Origin: Pollutimonas bauzanensis
GTDB taxonomy: Bacteria; Pseudomonadota; Gammaproteobacteria; Burkholderiales; Burkholderiaceae_B
Assembly (NCBI RefSeq): GCF_900129885.1
Contig: NZ_FQXE01000003.1
Span: forward strand, 186,001 to 250,000
DNA: 64,000 bases
Direction: 5' to 3'
The translations under genes were made by a program, and so were the position numbers. The notes under the pieces were generated by a model, which worked only from the letters and a program-made list of their open reading frames with translations, was not told the origin of the DNA and searched no databases. Positions 40,319-48,822 of this stretch are shown piece by piece (the stretch's first letter is position 1; the number at the start of each line of letters is the position of its first letter).

Positions 40319-42990
40319 TGCTGCGCGCGACCGCCCGCCTGCAGTTGCACGCGGGCTTTACCCTGCGGGACGCCTGCGAGCAGGTGCCGTACTACGCCAG
40401 GCTGGGCGTCAGCCATTTCTACGCCTCGCCGATTTCGCGCGCCCGGCCGGGATCGACGCATGGCTACGACGTCATCGATCATTCCGTGGTGAGCCCGGAG
40501 CTCGGCGGAATGGCGGCCCTGACGGCGCTGGTCGAGCGCCTGCGGGCGCACGGCATGGGGCTGGTCCTGGACATCGTGCCCAATCATATGGCCACCCACG
40601 CCGGCAACGCCTGGTGGTGGGATGTGCTGCAGCATGGGGCGGCAAGCGCCTATGCGGCGTGGCTGGATATCGACTGGCGCCCGCCCGACCCCGACCTGGC
40701 GGGCAAGGTGATGGCGCCCTTCCTGGCCGATCCCTATGGCCAGACCTTGGCGGGCGGGGCCATCCAGCTGGTCTTCGACGATGCCGCCGGATCGTTCCAG
40801 ATCGAGGCCTGCGGCGCGCGCTATCCTTTGGCGCCGGGGTCCCTGCCGGCGGACGGCCGGGAGGCCCGCGAGGTGCTGGCGCTGTACGACAGCAGCCAGT
40901 CCGAAGGGCGGCGGCGCCTGCATGAATTGCTGGAGCGCCAGCACTACCGCCTGGCCTGGTGGCGCTGCGCCGCCGACGCCATCAATTGGCGCCGCTTCTT
41001 CGAGGTCAGCGAGCTGATCGGCGTGAGGGTAGAGCAGCAGGCGGTATTCGACGCGGTGCATGAGCTGCCGCTGCGCCTGTTCGCCGAAGGCCTGGTGGAC
41101 GGCTTGCGCGTCGATCATGTGGATGGGCTGGCCGAGCCCCTCGCCTATTGCCGGCAGTTGTACCGGGAACTCAGGCAGCGCGTTGCGCAGCGCCCGGGGG
41201 CGCTCAGCGGCGATGCGCCCTGGCTGGTGGTCGAGAAAATCCTGGCCAATGGCGAAACGCTGGGCGAGCGCTGGGAAGTAGACGGCACCAGCGGCTACGA
41301 TTTCATGGACCAGGCGGCGGCGGTGCTGCACGACCCGGCGGGGGAGGCTGCACTGAGCGCCCATTGGGAGGCCCTGGCGCAGGATGCGCGCCCCGTCCGG
41401 GAACTGGTGCATGAGGCCCGCGCCCTGATGCTGCGGCGCCATTTCGGCGCGGAGCGCAAAGGCTTGCTGCGCGCCTTGTCGCGCCTGGCCAGGGCCAGCG
41501 CGTATACGCGCGACTGGACGCCGGAGGCGATCGCCCGGGTGCTGGACGAATTGCTGATCGTGTTTCCCGTATACCGGAGCTATGCGCAGCCGTTCGGCCG
41601 CGATGAGGTGGACGCCGCCTGTTTTGCCAAAGTCATGGACCAGGTGCGCAGTCGGCTGGGCCGCGACAGCCGCCGCGAACAGGCGCTGCTCGACCTGCTG
41701 GATCTCTGGCTGGGCGGCGGCCCCGCGGCATCCGCGGAGGACGGCGACGCGGTCGTCCCTGGCTTGCAGGCCGAGGCGATACGCCGCTTCCAGCAGCTGA
41801 CTCCGCCGCTGGCGGCCAAGTCCCTGGAGGATACGGTTTTCTATCGCTACGGACGCCTGCTTTCACGCAACGAGGTCGGCTCCGATCCGGCGGTGCTGGC
41901 GATTTCGTCCGAGGCCTTCCACCAGCGCAATCTGTGGCGCGCGTCCTGCGCGCCCCGCTCCCTGCTGGCTACCGCCACCCATGACCACAAGCGCGGCGAA
42001 GACCTGCGGGCGCGGCTGGCGGTGCTGAGCGAAATGCCGCAGGCATGGGCGCAGGCCAGCCAGCGCTGGCTGCAGTGGCCCGACAGCGGCGCGCCGCCCG
42101 CCGGCGCCGCGCAGGCCGGCGAGCGCTATATGCTGTTCCAGACGCTGGTGGGAGCGTGGCCGCTCGAACTGGCCGTGGATGACGGCGCGGGCTTGCAGCG
42201 CTATGCCGAACGCGTGGTGCAGTGGCAAACGAAGGCGCTGCGCGAAGCCAAGATCAGTTCCGGCTGGTTCGAGCCGGATCTGGAATATGAGCAGGACAGC
42301 GCGCAGTTCGTATACGACTTGATGCCGGGCGGACGCGGCCACGGCCTGCTGCGCGATATCGAGCAGTTCGCGCGCGGGATAGCGCCGGCCGGCGCCGTCA
42401 ACAGCCTGGCGCAGACGCTGCTGCGGGTCTGCAGCCCCGGTGTGCCGGACCTGTATCAGGGCACCGAATTCTGGGACTTCAGCCTGGTCGATCCCGACAA
42501 TCGGCGCGCGGTGGATTACGCAACGCGCCAGGCGGCGCTCGACGCGCTGGATGCGCTGGATGCGCAGGCGGGCATGCCGGCCCTGGTGGGCAGCTGGAAG
42601 GACGGGCGCCTCAAGCAGGCGGTGCTGGCCAGGTCGCTGGCGCTGCGCCGCGATCTTCCGAATGTCTTCGCTTTCGGGGACTATTTCTGCCTGCCCGTCC
42701 TGGGCGCGCATAGCGGCCATGTCCTGGCATTCTTGCGCACCTGGCAGGACCGCCATGTGTTCGTCCTGGTGCCGCGCTTGTGTTCGAAAGCGGTGGGCGA
42801 TGGCAATGGCTTGCCCATGATAGATCCGGGATTCTGGGGCGACACGGGGGTGGTGCTGCCGCGCCGGTATATCGGCGCGAGCCTGTACGACGTATTGGGA
42901 GGCAGCCGCCGCCAGTGCGCAGCGGACGGCGTCTTGCGGCTGGCCGACGTGTTCGCCGACCTGCCGCTGGCCTTGCTGCTGGCGGATTAA
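40315..42990 (+). CDS. treY: Maltooligosyl trehalose synthase
   Basis: An 891-residue GH13 enzyme that isomerises the reducing-end linkage of maltodextrin to give maltooligosyltrehalose. N-terminal [36 protein letters not shown] and [20 protein letters not shown] are the family signature; [14 protein letters not shown] and [13 protein letters not shown] carry the nucleophile and acid/base, and [16 protein letters not shown] follows. The ATG overlaps the malQ stop. It is the last gene of the operon, and its stop overlaps the convergent glutamate dehydrogenase gene by four bases. Confidence 0.95.
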   Translation: MMLRATARLQLHAGFTLRDACEQVPYYARLGVSHFYASPISRARPGSTHGYDVIDHSVVSPELGGMAALTALVERLRAHGMGLVLDIVPNHMATHAGNAWWWDVLQHGAASAYAAWLDIDWRPPDPDLAGKVMAPFLADPYGQTLAGGAIQLVFDDAAGSFQIEACGARYPLAPGSLPADGREAREVLALYDSSQSEGRRRLHELLERQHYRLAWWRCAADAINWRRFFEVSELIGVRVEQQAVFDAVHELPLRLFAEGLVDGLRVDHVDGLAEPLAYCRQLYRELRQRVAQRPGALSGDAPWLVVEKILANGETLGERWEVDGTSGYDFMDQAAAVLHDPAGEAALSAHWEALAQDARPVRELVHEARALMLRRHFGAERKGLLRALSRLARASAYTRDWTPEAIARVLDELLIVFPVYRSYAQPFGRDEVDAACFAKVMDQVRSRLGRDSRREQALLDLLDLWLGGGPAASAEDGDAVVPGLQAEAIRRFQQLTPPLAAKSLEDTVFYRYGRLLSRNEVGSDPAVLAISSEAFHQRNLWRASCAPRSLLATATHDHKRGEDLRARLAVLSEMPQAWAQASQRWLQWPDSGAPPAGAAQAGERYMLFQTLVGAWPLELAVDDGAGLQRYAERVVQWQTKALREAKISSGWFEPDLEYEQDSAQFVYDLMPGGRGHGLLRDIEQFARGIAPAGAVNSLAQTLLRVCSPGVPDLYQGTEFWDFSLVDPDNRRAVDYATRQAALDALDALDAQAGMPALVGSWKDGRLKQAVLARSLALRRDLPNVFAFGDYFCLPVLGAHSGHVLAFLRTWQDRHVFVLVPRLCSKAVGDGNGLPMIDPGFWGDTGVVLPRRYIGASLYDVLGGSRRQCAADGVLRLADVFADLPLALLLAD

Positions 42991-44276
42991 GGGTAGAGGC
43001 CGCGCACTTCGCGCGACTCGAGTATGCGCGTGCACGCGGTGATGAATGCCGCCGTGCGCTGCGTGACCTGATGTTTGTCGGCCACCGCCGCCACCGATGT
43101 GTAGGCGGCGCGCATCATGGCTTCCAGGCGATGGTTGATTTCGGGCTCGGTCCAATAGAAGCTGGAGAAATCCTGCACCCATTCGAAATAGCTGACCGTC
43201 ACCCCGCCGGCATTGGCCAGCACGTCGGGAACGATGAGCGTGCCCTTGGATGTGAGGATATCGTCCGCTTCGGGCGTGGTGGGCCCGTTGGCGCCTTCGA
43301 TGACGATCCTGGCGCGCACCGAGTTGGCATTGTCCTCATTGATCTGGCTTTCCAGGGCCGCCGGGATCAGCAGCTCGGTTTCCAGCGCCCAGAAATCCGC
43401 GGCGCCGAGGCTTTCGGCGTCAGGGCAGCCCGCCACGCCGCCGTGCTCTTCGACATGCTTGAGCAGCGCCAGGACTTCGAGGCCGTTGGCATTGTGCACG
43501 CATCCGGTGTGGTCCTGCACGGCGATGACTTTGGCGCCGGCTTCGTAGAACAGCCGCGCCGCCGTGCCGCCCACATTGCCGAAGCCCTGGATGACCACTC
43601 TGGCGCCTTCTATCGGTATGCCTTTATCGCGGGCCGCCTCGCAGCCGACCACGTATACGCCCCGGCCGGTGGCCTCGACGCGGCCCAGGCTGCCGCCCAG
43701 CGAGACCGGCTTGCCGGTGACCACGCCGGTGGTGGTGGCGCCTTCATTCATGGAATAGGTGTCCATCATCCACGCCATGGTTTGCGCGTTGGTGTTGACA
43801 TCGGGCGCGGGAATGTCTTTGTTGGGCCCGATGATGACCCCTATCTCGCTGGTATAGCGGCGCGTGATGCGTTCCAGTTCGCCCCTGGAGTAGTTGCGCG
43901 GATCGATTCTGATGCCGCCTTTGGCGCCGCCGAAGGGCAGGTTGACCGCGGCCGTCTTGACCGACATCCAGGCGGCCAGCGCCATGACTTCGGACAGGGT
44001 GACGTCCTGGTGGAAGCGCACGCCGCCCTTGCCCGGCCCGCGCGTGGTGTTGTGCTGCACCCGGTAGCCCTCGAAATGGGCGATAGTGCCGTTGTCCAGC
44101 TCGATAGGCACGTCGACGATCAGGGACCGCTTCGGGCGCTTGAGGGTTTCCACCCATTTGCTCAGCTTGCCCAGGTAGGGCGTCACGCGCTCGACCTGTT
44201 CCAGGTACACGCCCCACGGTCCCAGTTCATGCGAATTCAGGTACGAGGGGAGTTGATGAGTAGGGTGTTCGGACAT
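42987..44276 (-). CDS. gdhA: Glutamate dehydrogenase (Glu/Leu/Phe/Val family)
   Basis: A 429-residue NAD(P)-dependent dehydrogenase that interconverts glutamate with 2-oxoglutarate and ammonia. The substrate-binding block is [42 protein letters not shown], with the catalytic-lysine region [24 protein letters not shown], and the Rossmann motif [14 protein letters not shown] are clear. The length matches the hexameric NAD-type [11 protein letters not shown] is taken as the start because homologues begin there; 27 further upstream codons are open but unlike the family. It stands as a single gene, convergent with treY. Confidence 0.93.
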   Translation of the reverse strand: MSEHPTHQLPSYLNSHELGPWGVYLEQVERVTPYLGKLSKWVETLKRPKRSLIVDVPIELDNGTIAHFEGYRVQHNTTRGPGKGGVRFHQDVTLSEVMALAAWMSVKTAAVNLPFGGAKGGIRIDPRNYSRGELERITRRYTSEIGVIIGPNKDIPAPDVNTNAQTMAWMMDTYSMNEGATTTGVVTGKPVSLGGSLGRVEATGRGVYVVGCEAARDKGIPIEGARVVIQGFGNVGGTAARLFYEAGAKVIAVQDHTGCVHNANGLEVLALLKHVEEHGGVAGCPDAESLGAADFWALETELLIPAALESQINEDNANSVRARIVIEGANGPTTPEADDILTSKGTLIVPDVLANAGGVTVSYFEWVQDFSSFYWTEPEINHRLEAMMRAAYTSVAAVADKHQVTQRTAAFITACTRILESREVRGLYP

Positions 44277-44363
44277 AATTACGACCTCAAGCGTTAATTG
44301 AATGAAGCAATGTGCGGGCCTGCGGCGCGGGCAGGGATGGATGTTTTGCTGCGGCAAGCTTAC

Positions 44364-44405
44364 TACGTCCCCAATTGTTATCCCACAAAATTAAATGGGG
44401 ACGTA
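44364..44405. promoter_or_regulatory. 10-bp inverted repeat upstream of gdhA/cysH
   Basis: TACGTCCCCA (44364-44373) and TGGGGACGTA (44396-44405) form a perfect 10-bp inverted repeat with a 22-base AT-rich centre, about 90 bases upstream of the gdhA start and 145 bases upstream of cysH. The AT-rich centre and wide spacing suggest an operator pair rather than a terminator. The rest of the 273-base divergent spacer is AT-rich near 44455-44490 and probably contains the cysH promoter, which I cannot place with confidence. Confidence 0.4.
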
Positions 44406-44549
44406 TCGATGGAGCATGCGCTGTGCGCTTTTACCTTGCCATGAACGATTTGCAAATAGCTAATTAACATAAACACTCTACTATTTATTCGTTCCCTCGT
44501 CGCCCTTTCGCCGTCAGACTACGTCTTTAGCCTCTGTCGCCAACGCCTC

Positions 44550-45275
44550 GTGACCGCAATTCTTTCTTCCCTCGATTCCTCCACCGAGCAGCTATGGGCC
44601 TCGCTGCGGCAAGCGCTGGCGCGTATCGGCGCGCAGCATCCCGATGCCGTCTTCGCCTCGTCGTTCGGCGCCGAAGACATGCTGCTGTCGCACGCCATCT
44701 TCAGCGGCGGCCTGCCCATCCAGGTGTTCACGCTGGATACCGGACGCCTGCCCGCCGAGACCTTGGGCATGATAACCGTGGTCGAGCAGCGCTATGGCGT
44801 CGCGGTCCGGGTGGTCAGTCCGGACGCCGCCGCGGTGCGCGCCCATGTCGCCGAACATGGCGAATTCGGCTTTTACGAAAGCGTGGATCTGCGCAAGGCC
44901 TGCTGCGCGCTGCGCAAGGTGGAACCCCTGCGCGCCGCATTGCGGGGGCATTCGGCCTGGCTGACCGGCCAGCGGCGCGAGCAATCGCTTACCCGCACAG
45001 AATTGCCCGAGGCCGAATACGACCCGGTGTTCGGCCTGCAGAAATACAACCCCCTGGCGGCCTGGTCCGACAAGCAGGTGTGGGAGGTCATCCGGGCGCT
45101 GGACATTCCCTACAACCCTTTGCACGACCAGGGTTATCCCTCCATCGGTTGCGATCCCTGTACCCGGGCGATCCGGCCTGGCGAGGATTTGCGCGCCGGC
45201 CGCTGGTGGTGGGAACAGAAATTATCGAAAGAATGCGGCCTGCACGCCGGCAATCTACAGGATTCAAAAGGATAG
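44550..45275 (+). CDS. cysH: Adenylyl-sulfate (APS) reductase, iron-sulfur type
   Basis: A 241-residue assimilatory reductase that reduces APS (or PAPS) to sulfite. Iron-sulfur ligands are C118-C119 (KACCALRK) and C201/C204 (GCDPCTRAI), which mark the 4Fe-4S form that prefers APS; the catalytic cysteine is C229 in KECGLH. SSFGAEDMLL binds the nucleotide. The start is a GTG at 44550. cysD follows four bases after the stop. The absence of cysC nearby fits direct use of APS. Confidence 0.94.
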   Translation: MTAILSSLDSSTEQLWASLRQALARIGAQHPDAVFASSFGAEDMLLSHAIFSGGLPIQVFTLDTGRLPAETLGMITVVEQRYGVAVRVVSPDAAAVRAHVAEHGEFGFYESVDLRKACCALRKVEPLRAALRGHSAWLTGQRREQSLTRTELPEAEYDPVFGLQKYNPLAAWSDKQVWEVIRALDIPYNPLHDQGYPSIGCDPCTRAIRPGEDLRAGRWWWEQKLSKECGLHAGNLQDSKG

Positions 45276-45279
45276 GACT

Positions 45280-46188
45280 ATGGGTCAAATTTCCGCACGC
45301 ACGCACCTGGACTGGCTGGAGTCCGAGGCCATCTACATCATGCGCGAGGTGGCGGCGGAATGCGAGCGGCCCGTGCTGCTGTTTTCGGGCGGCAAGGATT
45401 CCGTCGTGCTGCTGCGCCTCGCCGAAAAGGCGTTTCGTCCGGCCGGCTTTCCTTTTCCCCTGATGCACATCGACACCGGCCACAATTTCAACGAAGTCAT
45501 CGAGTTTCGCGACCGCCATGTCGCCAAGCTGGGCGAAGAACTGATCGTGCGCCGCGTCGAGGACTCCATCGCGCGGGGCACCGTGGTGCTGCGACGCGAA
45601 ACCGACTCGCGCAACGCGGCGCAAGCCACGACGCTGCTCGAGGCCATAGAAGAGTTCGGCTTCGATGCCTGCATAGGCGGGGCCCGGCGCGACGAAGAAA
45701 AGGCCAGGGCCAAGGAGCGCGTGTTTTCCTTCCGCAACGAGTTCGGGCAATGGGATCCCAAGGCCCAGCGCCCCGAGCTCTGGAACCTGTTCAATACCAA
45801 AGTCCACCCCGGCGAGAACATGCGCGTCTTCCCCATCTCCAACTGGACGGAACTGGACGTCTGGCAATACATCGCCCGTGAAAAGCTGGACCTGCCGTCC
45901 ATCTACTACGCGCATGAACGCCAGGTCATCAGGCGCAGCGGCCTGCTGGTGCCGGTGACGCCGCTCACCCCGCCCAAGGCGGGGGAGTCGCCGGAAACCG
46001 CGACCGTGCGCTTTCGCACCGTGGGCGATATTTCCTGCACTTGCCCGGTGGAGTCCGGCGCCGACAGTCCCGAGGCGATCATCGCCGAGACGGCCATCAC
46101 CACGATTACCGAGCGCGGCGCCACCCGCATGGATGATCAAACTTCCGAAGCTTCCATGGAACGCCGGAAAAAACTGGGGTATTTCTGA
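45280..46188 (+). CDS. cysD: Sulfate adenylyltransferase subunit 2
   Basis: A 302-residue ATP sulfurylase catalytic subunit that forms APS from sulfate and ATP. The PP-loop SGGKDS is at 36-41; HIDTGHNFNEVIEFRD, GGARRDEEKARAKER and FPISNWTELDVWQYI are family blocks, and it ends MERRKKLGYF as CysD proteins do. It works as a heterodimer with CysN, whose ATG shares a base with the cysD stop. Product APS goes to CysH in the same operon. Confidence 0.96.
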   Translation: MGQISARTHLDWLESEAIYIMREVAAECERPVLLFSGGKDSVVLLRLAEKAFRPAGFPFPLMHIDTGHNFNEVIEFRDRHVAKLGEELIVRRVEDSIARGTVVLRRETDSRNAAQATTLLEAIEEFGFDACIGGARRDEEKARAKERVFSFRNEFGQWDPKAQRPELWNLFNTKVHPGENMRVFPISNWTELDVWQYIAREKLDLPSIYYAHERQVIRRSGLLVPVTPLTPPKAGESPETATVRFRTVGDISCTCPVESGADSPEAIIAETAITTITERGATRMDDQTSEASMERRKKLGYF

Positions 46189-47486
46189 TGAACGCAGTCA
46201 ATGAGTCCTGGATTTCGGCGGTCGACACCGGCGTGTTGCGCCTGATCACCGCCGGCTCCGTCGATGACGGCAAGTCCACCCTGATAGGCCGCTTGCTGTA
46301 CGACAGCAAGGGCGTGTTCGCCGATCAGCTGGCGTCCATCACGCGCTCCAAGTACAAGCGCGTAGCCGCCAGCGAAATCGATCTGTCGCTATTGACCGAC
46401 GGCCTGGAAGCCGAGCGCGAGCAAGGCATCACCATAGATGTGGCCTACCGCTATTTCGCCACGCCGCTGCGCAAGTTCATCGTGGCCGACGCCCCCGGGC
46501 ACGAGCAGTACACACGCAATATGGTCACGGGCGCCTCGACCGCCGAGGTGGCCATCATCCTGATCGACGCCAGCCGGGTGCAGGATGGCCAGTTGCTGGC
46601 GCAAACCAAGCGCCATAGCGCGCTGGCGCAGCTGCTCGGCCTGAAGCACATCGTTGTAGCGGTCAATAAAATGGATCTGGTGGGCTGGGACCCGGCGCTT
46701 TTCGAAGGCATACGCGAGGCGTATGCGAAGCTGGCGCAACAGTTGGGGATAGCCGAATTCCATATCCTGCCCATTTCGGCCCTCAAGGGCGACAATGTGG
46801 TGGAGCGCTCGGAGCACACGCCCTGGTATAGCGGCCCGCCGCTGCTGGCGCTGCTGGAAGGCCTGCCTGTCGCGACGGCTGTCGATGAGGGCTCTTCTTC
46901 GCGTTTCTTTGTGCAGTGGGTGATACGCCATGGCGGCCACGATGTGAACGATTTCCGCGGCTATGCGGGCCAGCTGGCGGGCGGCAGGCTGAGCGTGGGC
47001 GACGAGATCAAGGTGCTGCCGGGCGGCCAGGTCGCCAAGGTGGCGCGCCTGGTGCAGTTCGACCGCGATGTGGAGTCGGTGCTTGCCGGCGACACGGCGA
47101 CGCTGGTGCTGGACCGCGATATCGATGTGTCGCGCGGCGATCTGATCGTGCAGTCGGATGCCGAGGTCCGGGTGGCCAAGGAATTCGAGGCGGAACTGTG
47201 CTGGCTGGACCAGCAGCCGCTCAATCCGCTGCGCCAGTATTGGCTGAAGCAGGGTACGCGGCTGACGCAGGCGAAGGTCAAGGCGGTGCATACGCGCCGC
47301 GATATGCACGAGTTGCAGCATGTGGAGGCCGGCGGCGGGCTGGGCATGAATGATATCGGCCGGGTGACGCTGGTTTCCAGGGATTTTCTGGCGCTGGATC
47401 CTTATGCGGAGCAGGCCGCAACCGGGGCGTTCATTCTGATCGACGCCGCCACCCACCAGACCGCCGCCGCGGGTATGGTGCGGTAA
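46188..47486 (+). CDS. cysN: Sulfate adenylyltransferase subunit 1 (GTPase)
   Basis: A 432-residue EF-Tu-like GTPase that drives APS synthesis. G1 is GSVDDGKS (23-30), with DAPGHEQYTRN (G3) and NKMD (G4), then two beta-barrel domains. The protein ends after the elongation-factor-like domains, so there is no fused CysC kinase. It is the last gene of the cysHDN operon and is followed by the repeat-rich region without a visible conventional terminator. Confidence 0.96.
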   Translation: MNAVNESWISAVDTGVLRLITAGSVDDGKSTLIGRLLYDSKGVFADQLASITRSKYKRVAASEIDLSLLTDGLEAEREQGITIDVAYRYFATPLRKFIVADAPGHEQYTRNMVTGASTAEVAIILIDASRVQDGQLLAQTKRHSALAQLLGLKHIVVAVNKMDLVGWDPALFEGIREAYAKLAQQLGIAEFHILPISALKGDNVVERSEHTPWYSGPPLLALLEGLPVATAVDEGSSSRFFVQWVIRHGGHDVNDFRGYAGQLAGGRLSVGDEIKVLPGGQVAKVARLVQFDRDVESVLAGDTATLVLDRDIDVSRGDLIVQSDAEVRVAKEFEAELCWLDQQPLNPLRQYWLKQGTRLTQAKVKAVHTRRDMHELQHVEAGGGLGMNDIGRVTLVSRDFLALDPYAEQAATGAFILIDAATHQTAAAGMVR

Positions 47487-47512
47487 TTCTTTTCTTTAGA
47501 AGCCCTGGGGGG

Positions 47513-47703
47513 TTATAAACCTGGCGCCGTGGTTGTGTTTTAAGCCCGGCGCCGTGGTCGTGTTCTTAACCCGGCGCCGTGGTCATGTTCTTAACCCGGC
47601 GCAGTGGGATCGTGTTTTAAACCGTTGCCGTGGGCGGGGTGTGGATCATGTTGTTCTTAACCCGGCGCCATGGGGTGTGTGGATCATATTGTTCTTAACC
47701 CGT
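47513..47703 (+). repeat. Tandem family of about 25 bp (TTCTTAACCCGGCGCCGTGG)
   Basis: Seven degenerate units run head to tail after cysN, each with a TTNTTAAnCC start and a GCGCCGTGG-like core, for example at 47563-47587. Later units are longer because GGGCGGGTGTGGATCAT is inserted. The last unit merges into the left arm of palindromic copy B. An inverted GTTAAGAACAA at 48712-48722 mirrors TTGTTCTTAAC at 47690, so matching ends bracket the block. Confidence 0.75.
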
Positions 47704-47930
47704 CGCCGTGGGCGGGTGTGGGCTGGGCTCAATATCGCTGCGGTCCCGGGCTTCGCCCGTGACTGCCCGCGCAGTCAACCTGTTTCCGGGCGCCCGCGAA
47801 CTCGCGGAACGGACAGCCCCCGGCTGTCCGTAAGCGTCCCGCTCAGACAAGCGCGGGCTTGCCTCCCGGAAACAGGCCGCCTGCGCGGCTTGCTCAACAT
47901 TTCGCCCAACCCACACCCGCCCACGGCGCC
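47690..47930. repeat. Dispersed palindromic repeat, copy B
   Basis: This is highly similar to copy A at 7471-7710. The 25-bp arms are 47704-47728 and 47904-47928 (24 of 25 positions pair). The internal hairpin 47809-47818/47822-47831 keeps a perfect 10-bp stem although both bases of one pair differ from copy A (A47813-T47827 against G7595-C7609). One outer pair also differs on both sides (T47709-A47923 against C7491-G7704). Confidence 0.85.
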
Positions 47931-47940
47931 TGAACATCGG

Positions 47941-48068
47941 GTTGATGGGACGGGCGCTGGTATTGGATCTGGCAATCGGTTATTGGACGGGCGCTGGTAT
48001 CGGGCTTGGCGATCGGGTTTGGCGGACGGCGGCTCGTATCGGGCCTGGCAATCGGTTTATTGGATGGG
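47941..48068. repeat. 38-bp tandem repeat, about 3.3 units
   Basis: Units start near 47941, 47979 and 48016, with a partial unit near 48055. Each contains a variant of TTGGACGGGCGCTGGTAT and ends GGCAATCG or GGCGATCG. The same unit follows copy A at 7715-7783, so it belongs to the dispersed element. Confidence 0.7.
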
Positions 48069-48215
48069 CGCTCAGACAAGCGCGGGCTTGCCTCCCGGAA
48101 ACAGGCCGCCTGCGCGGCTTGCTCAAACTTTCGCCCAACCCACACCCGCCCACGGCGCCTGGACATCGGGTTGATGGGACGGCTGCTGGTATCGGGTCAT
48201 ACCACCCCCGATGCC
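48069..48215. repeat. Palindromic repeat, right-half copy C
   Basis: Sequence from the CGCTCAGACAAG junction to beyond the right arm repeats the 3' half of copy B (47841-47960) almost exactly. The left half is absent, so the outer stem cannot form within this copy alone, though it could pair with the left arm of copy B. Confidence 0.75.
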
Positions 48216-48345
48216 CAAGCGGGCCGGCTGGCGGCCCGGGCAGGGCGAGCGCAAGACCTCTTTCTTGGTAACCCCAAACACAGCAAGAATGCCAAGCACG
48301 CAACTCGTCCCGGCAGAGGTGCAAAAACCAAGGCGCAGCCGTTGG

Positions 48346-48493
48346 CGCGGTGGGGGAAGGTAGCGGTCCGTCCGGGGCCGAGCGAGCCGGCCGCGAAGGC
48401 AGCCCCGGAGGGGGCGAACGAGCGAGGCGATGCGGGGTCCGGCGCGCTGGGCGCCGGACCAGGCCACGCGGACCGCTACCTTCCCCCACCGCG
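48346..48493. repeat. Second palindromic element with perfect 25-bp arms
   Basis: Arms 48346-48370 and 48469-48493 are perfect 25-bp inverted repeats. They enclose two further perfect stems: 48371-48378/48402-48409 (8 bp) and 48436-48445/48451-48460 (10 bp, GCTGG loop). The sequence is unrelated to copies A-C, yet the plan (25-bp arms around smaller hairpins) is the same. The stretch 48216-48345 between the elements shows no gene. Confidence 0.8.
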
Positions 48494-48509
48494 GCAGCGG
48501 CGTGTTAAT

Positions 48510-48617
48510 AAAACAATCTGCCGAGGTAAAACAATCTGCCGAGGTAAAACAATCTGCCGAGGTAAAACAATCTGCCGAGGTAAAACAATCTGCCGAGGTA
48601 AAACAATCTGTCGAGGC
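48510..48617 (+). repeat. 18-bp tandem array, six units
   Basis: Five identical copies of AAAACAATCTGCCGAGGT (from 48510) and a sixth with two changes (48600-48617). A seventh, diverged unit stands alone at 48681-48698. The spaces around carry GACAGCGGCATGTTAATA-like sequences (for example 48661-48676). There is no coding signal beyond the trivial open frame the 18-bp period creates. Confidence 0.9.
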
Positions 48618-48822
48618 ACGACAGTAGCGTGTCAAACACAAAAACACTCGCCAATGCACGACAGCGGCATGTTAATAAATAAAACAATCCGCCGAGGCGC
48701 GATAGCGGCGTGTTAAGAACAATTCGGCCTCAGATCGCCATTATCCTTATTTCAAAAACGCTCCACCCGTAGCATAATCAGGCAATAAATATATGCCTCG
48801 ATATTCTACGGAGATAACATTT

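Noticed and set aside
48510..48617. Possible CRISPR array
   Set aside because: Units are 18 bp with no spacers and there are no cas genes; it is a simple tandem array.
48006..48716. Open frame of 236 codons across the repeat block, with a VKQSAE repeat
   Set aside because: The protein repeat simply reflects the 18-bp DNA period; the rest translates the palindromes. No ribosome site or family similarity.
47690..48722. Integron attC-like interpretation of the palindromes
   Set aside because: The bounding words TTCTTAAC/GTTAAGAA do not satisfy the RYYYAAC/GTTRRRY core pattern and no integrase or cassette genes are present.
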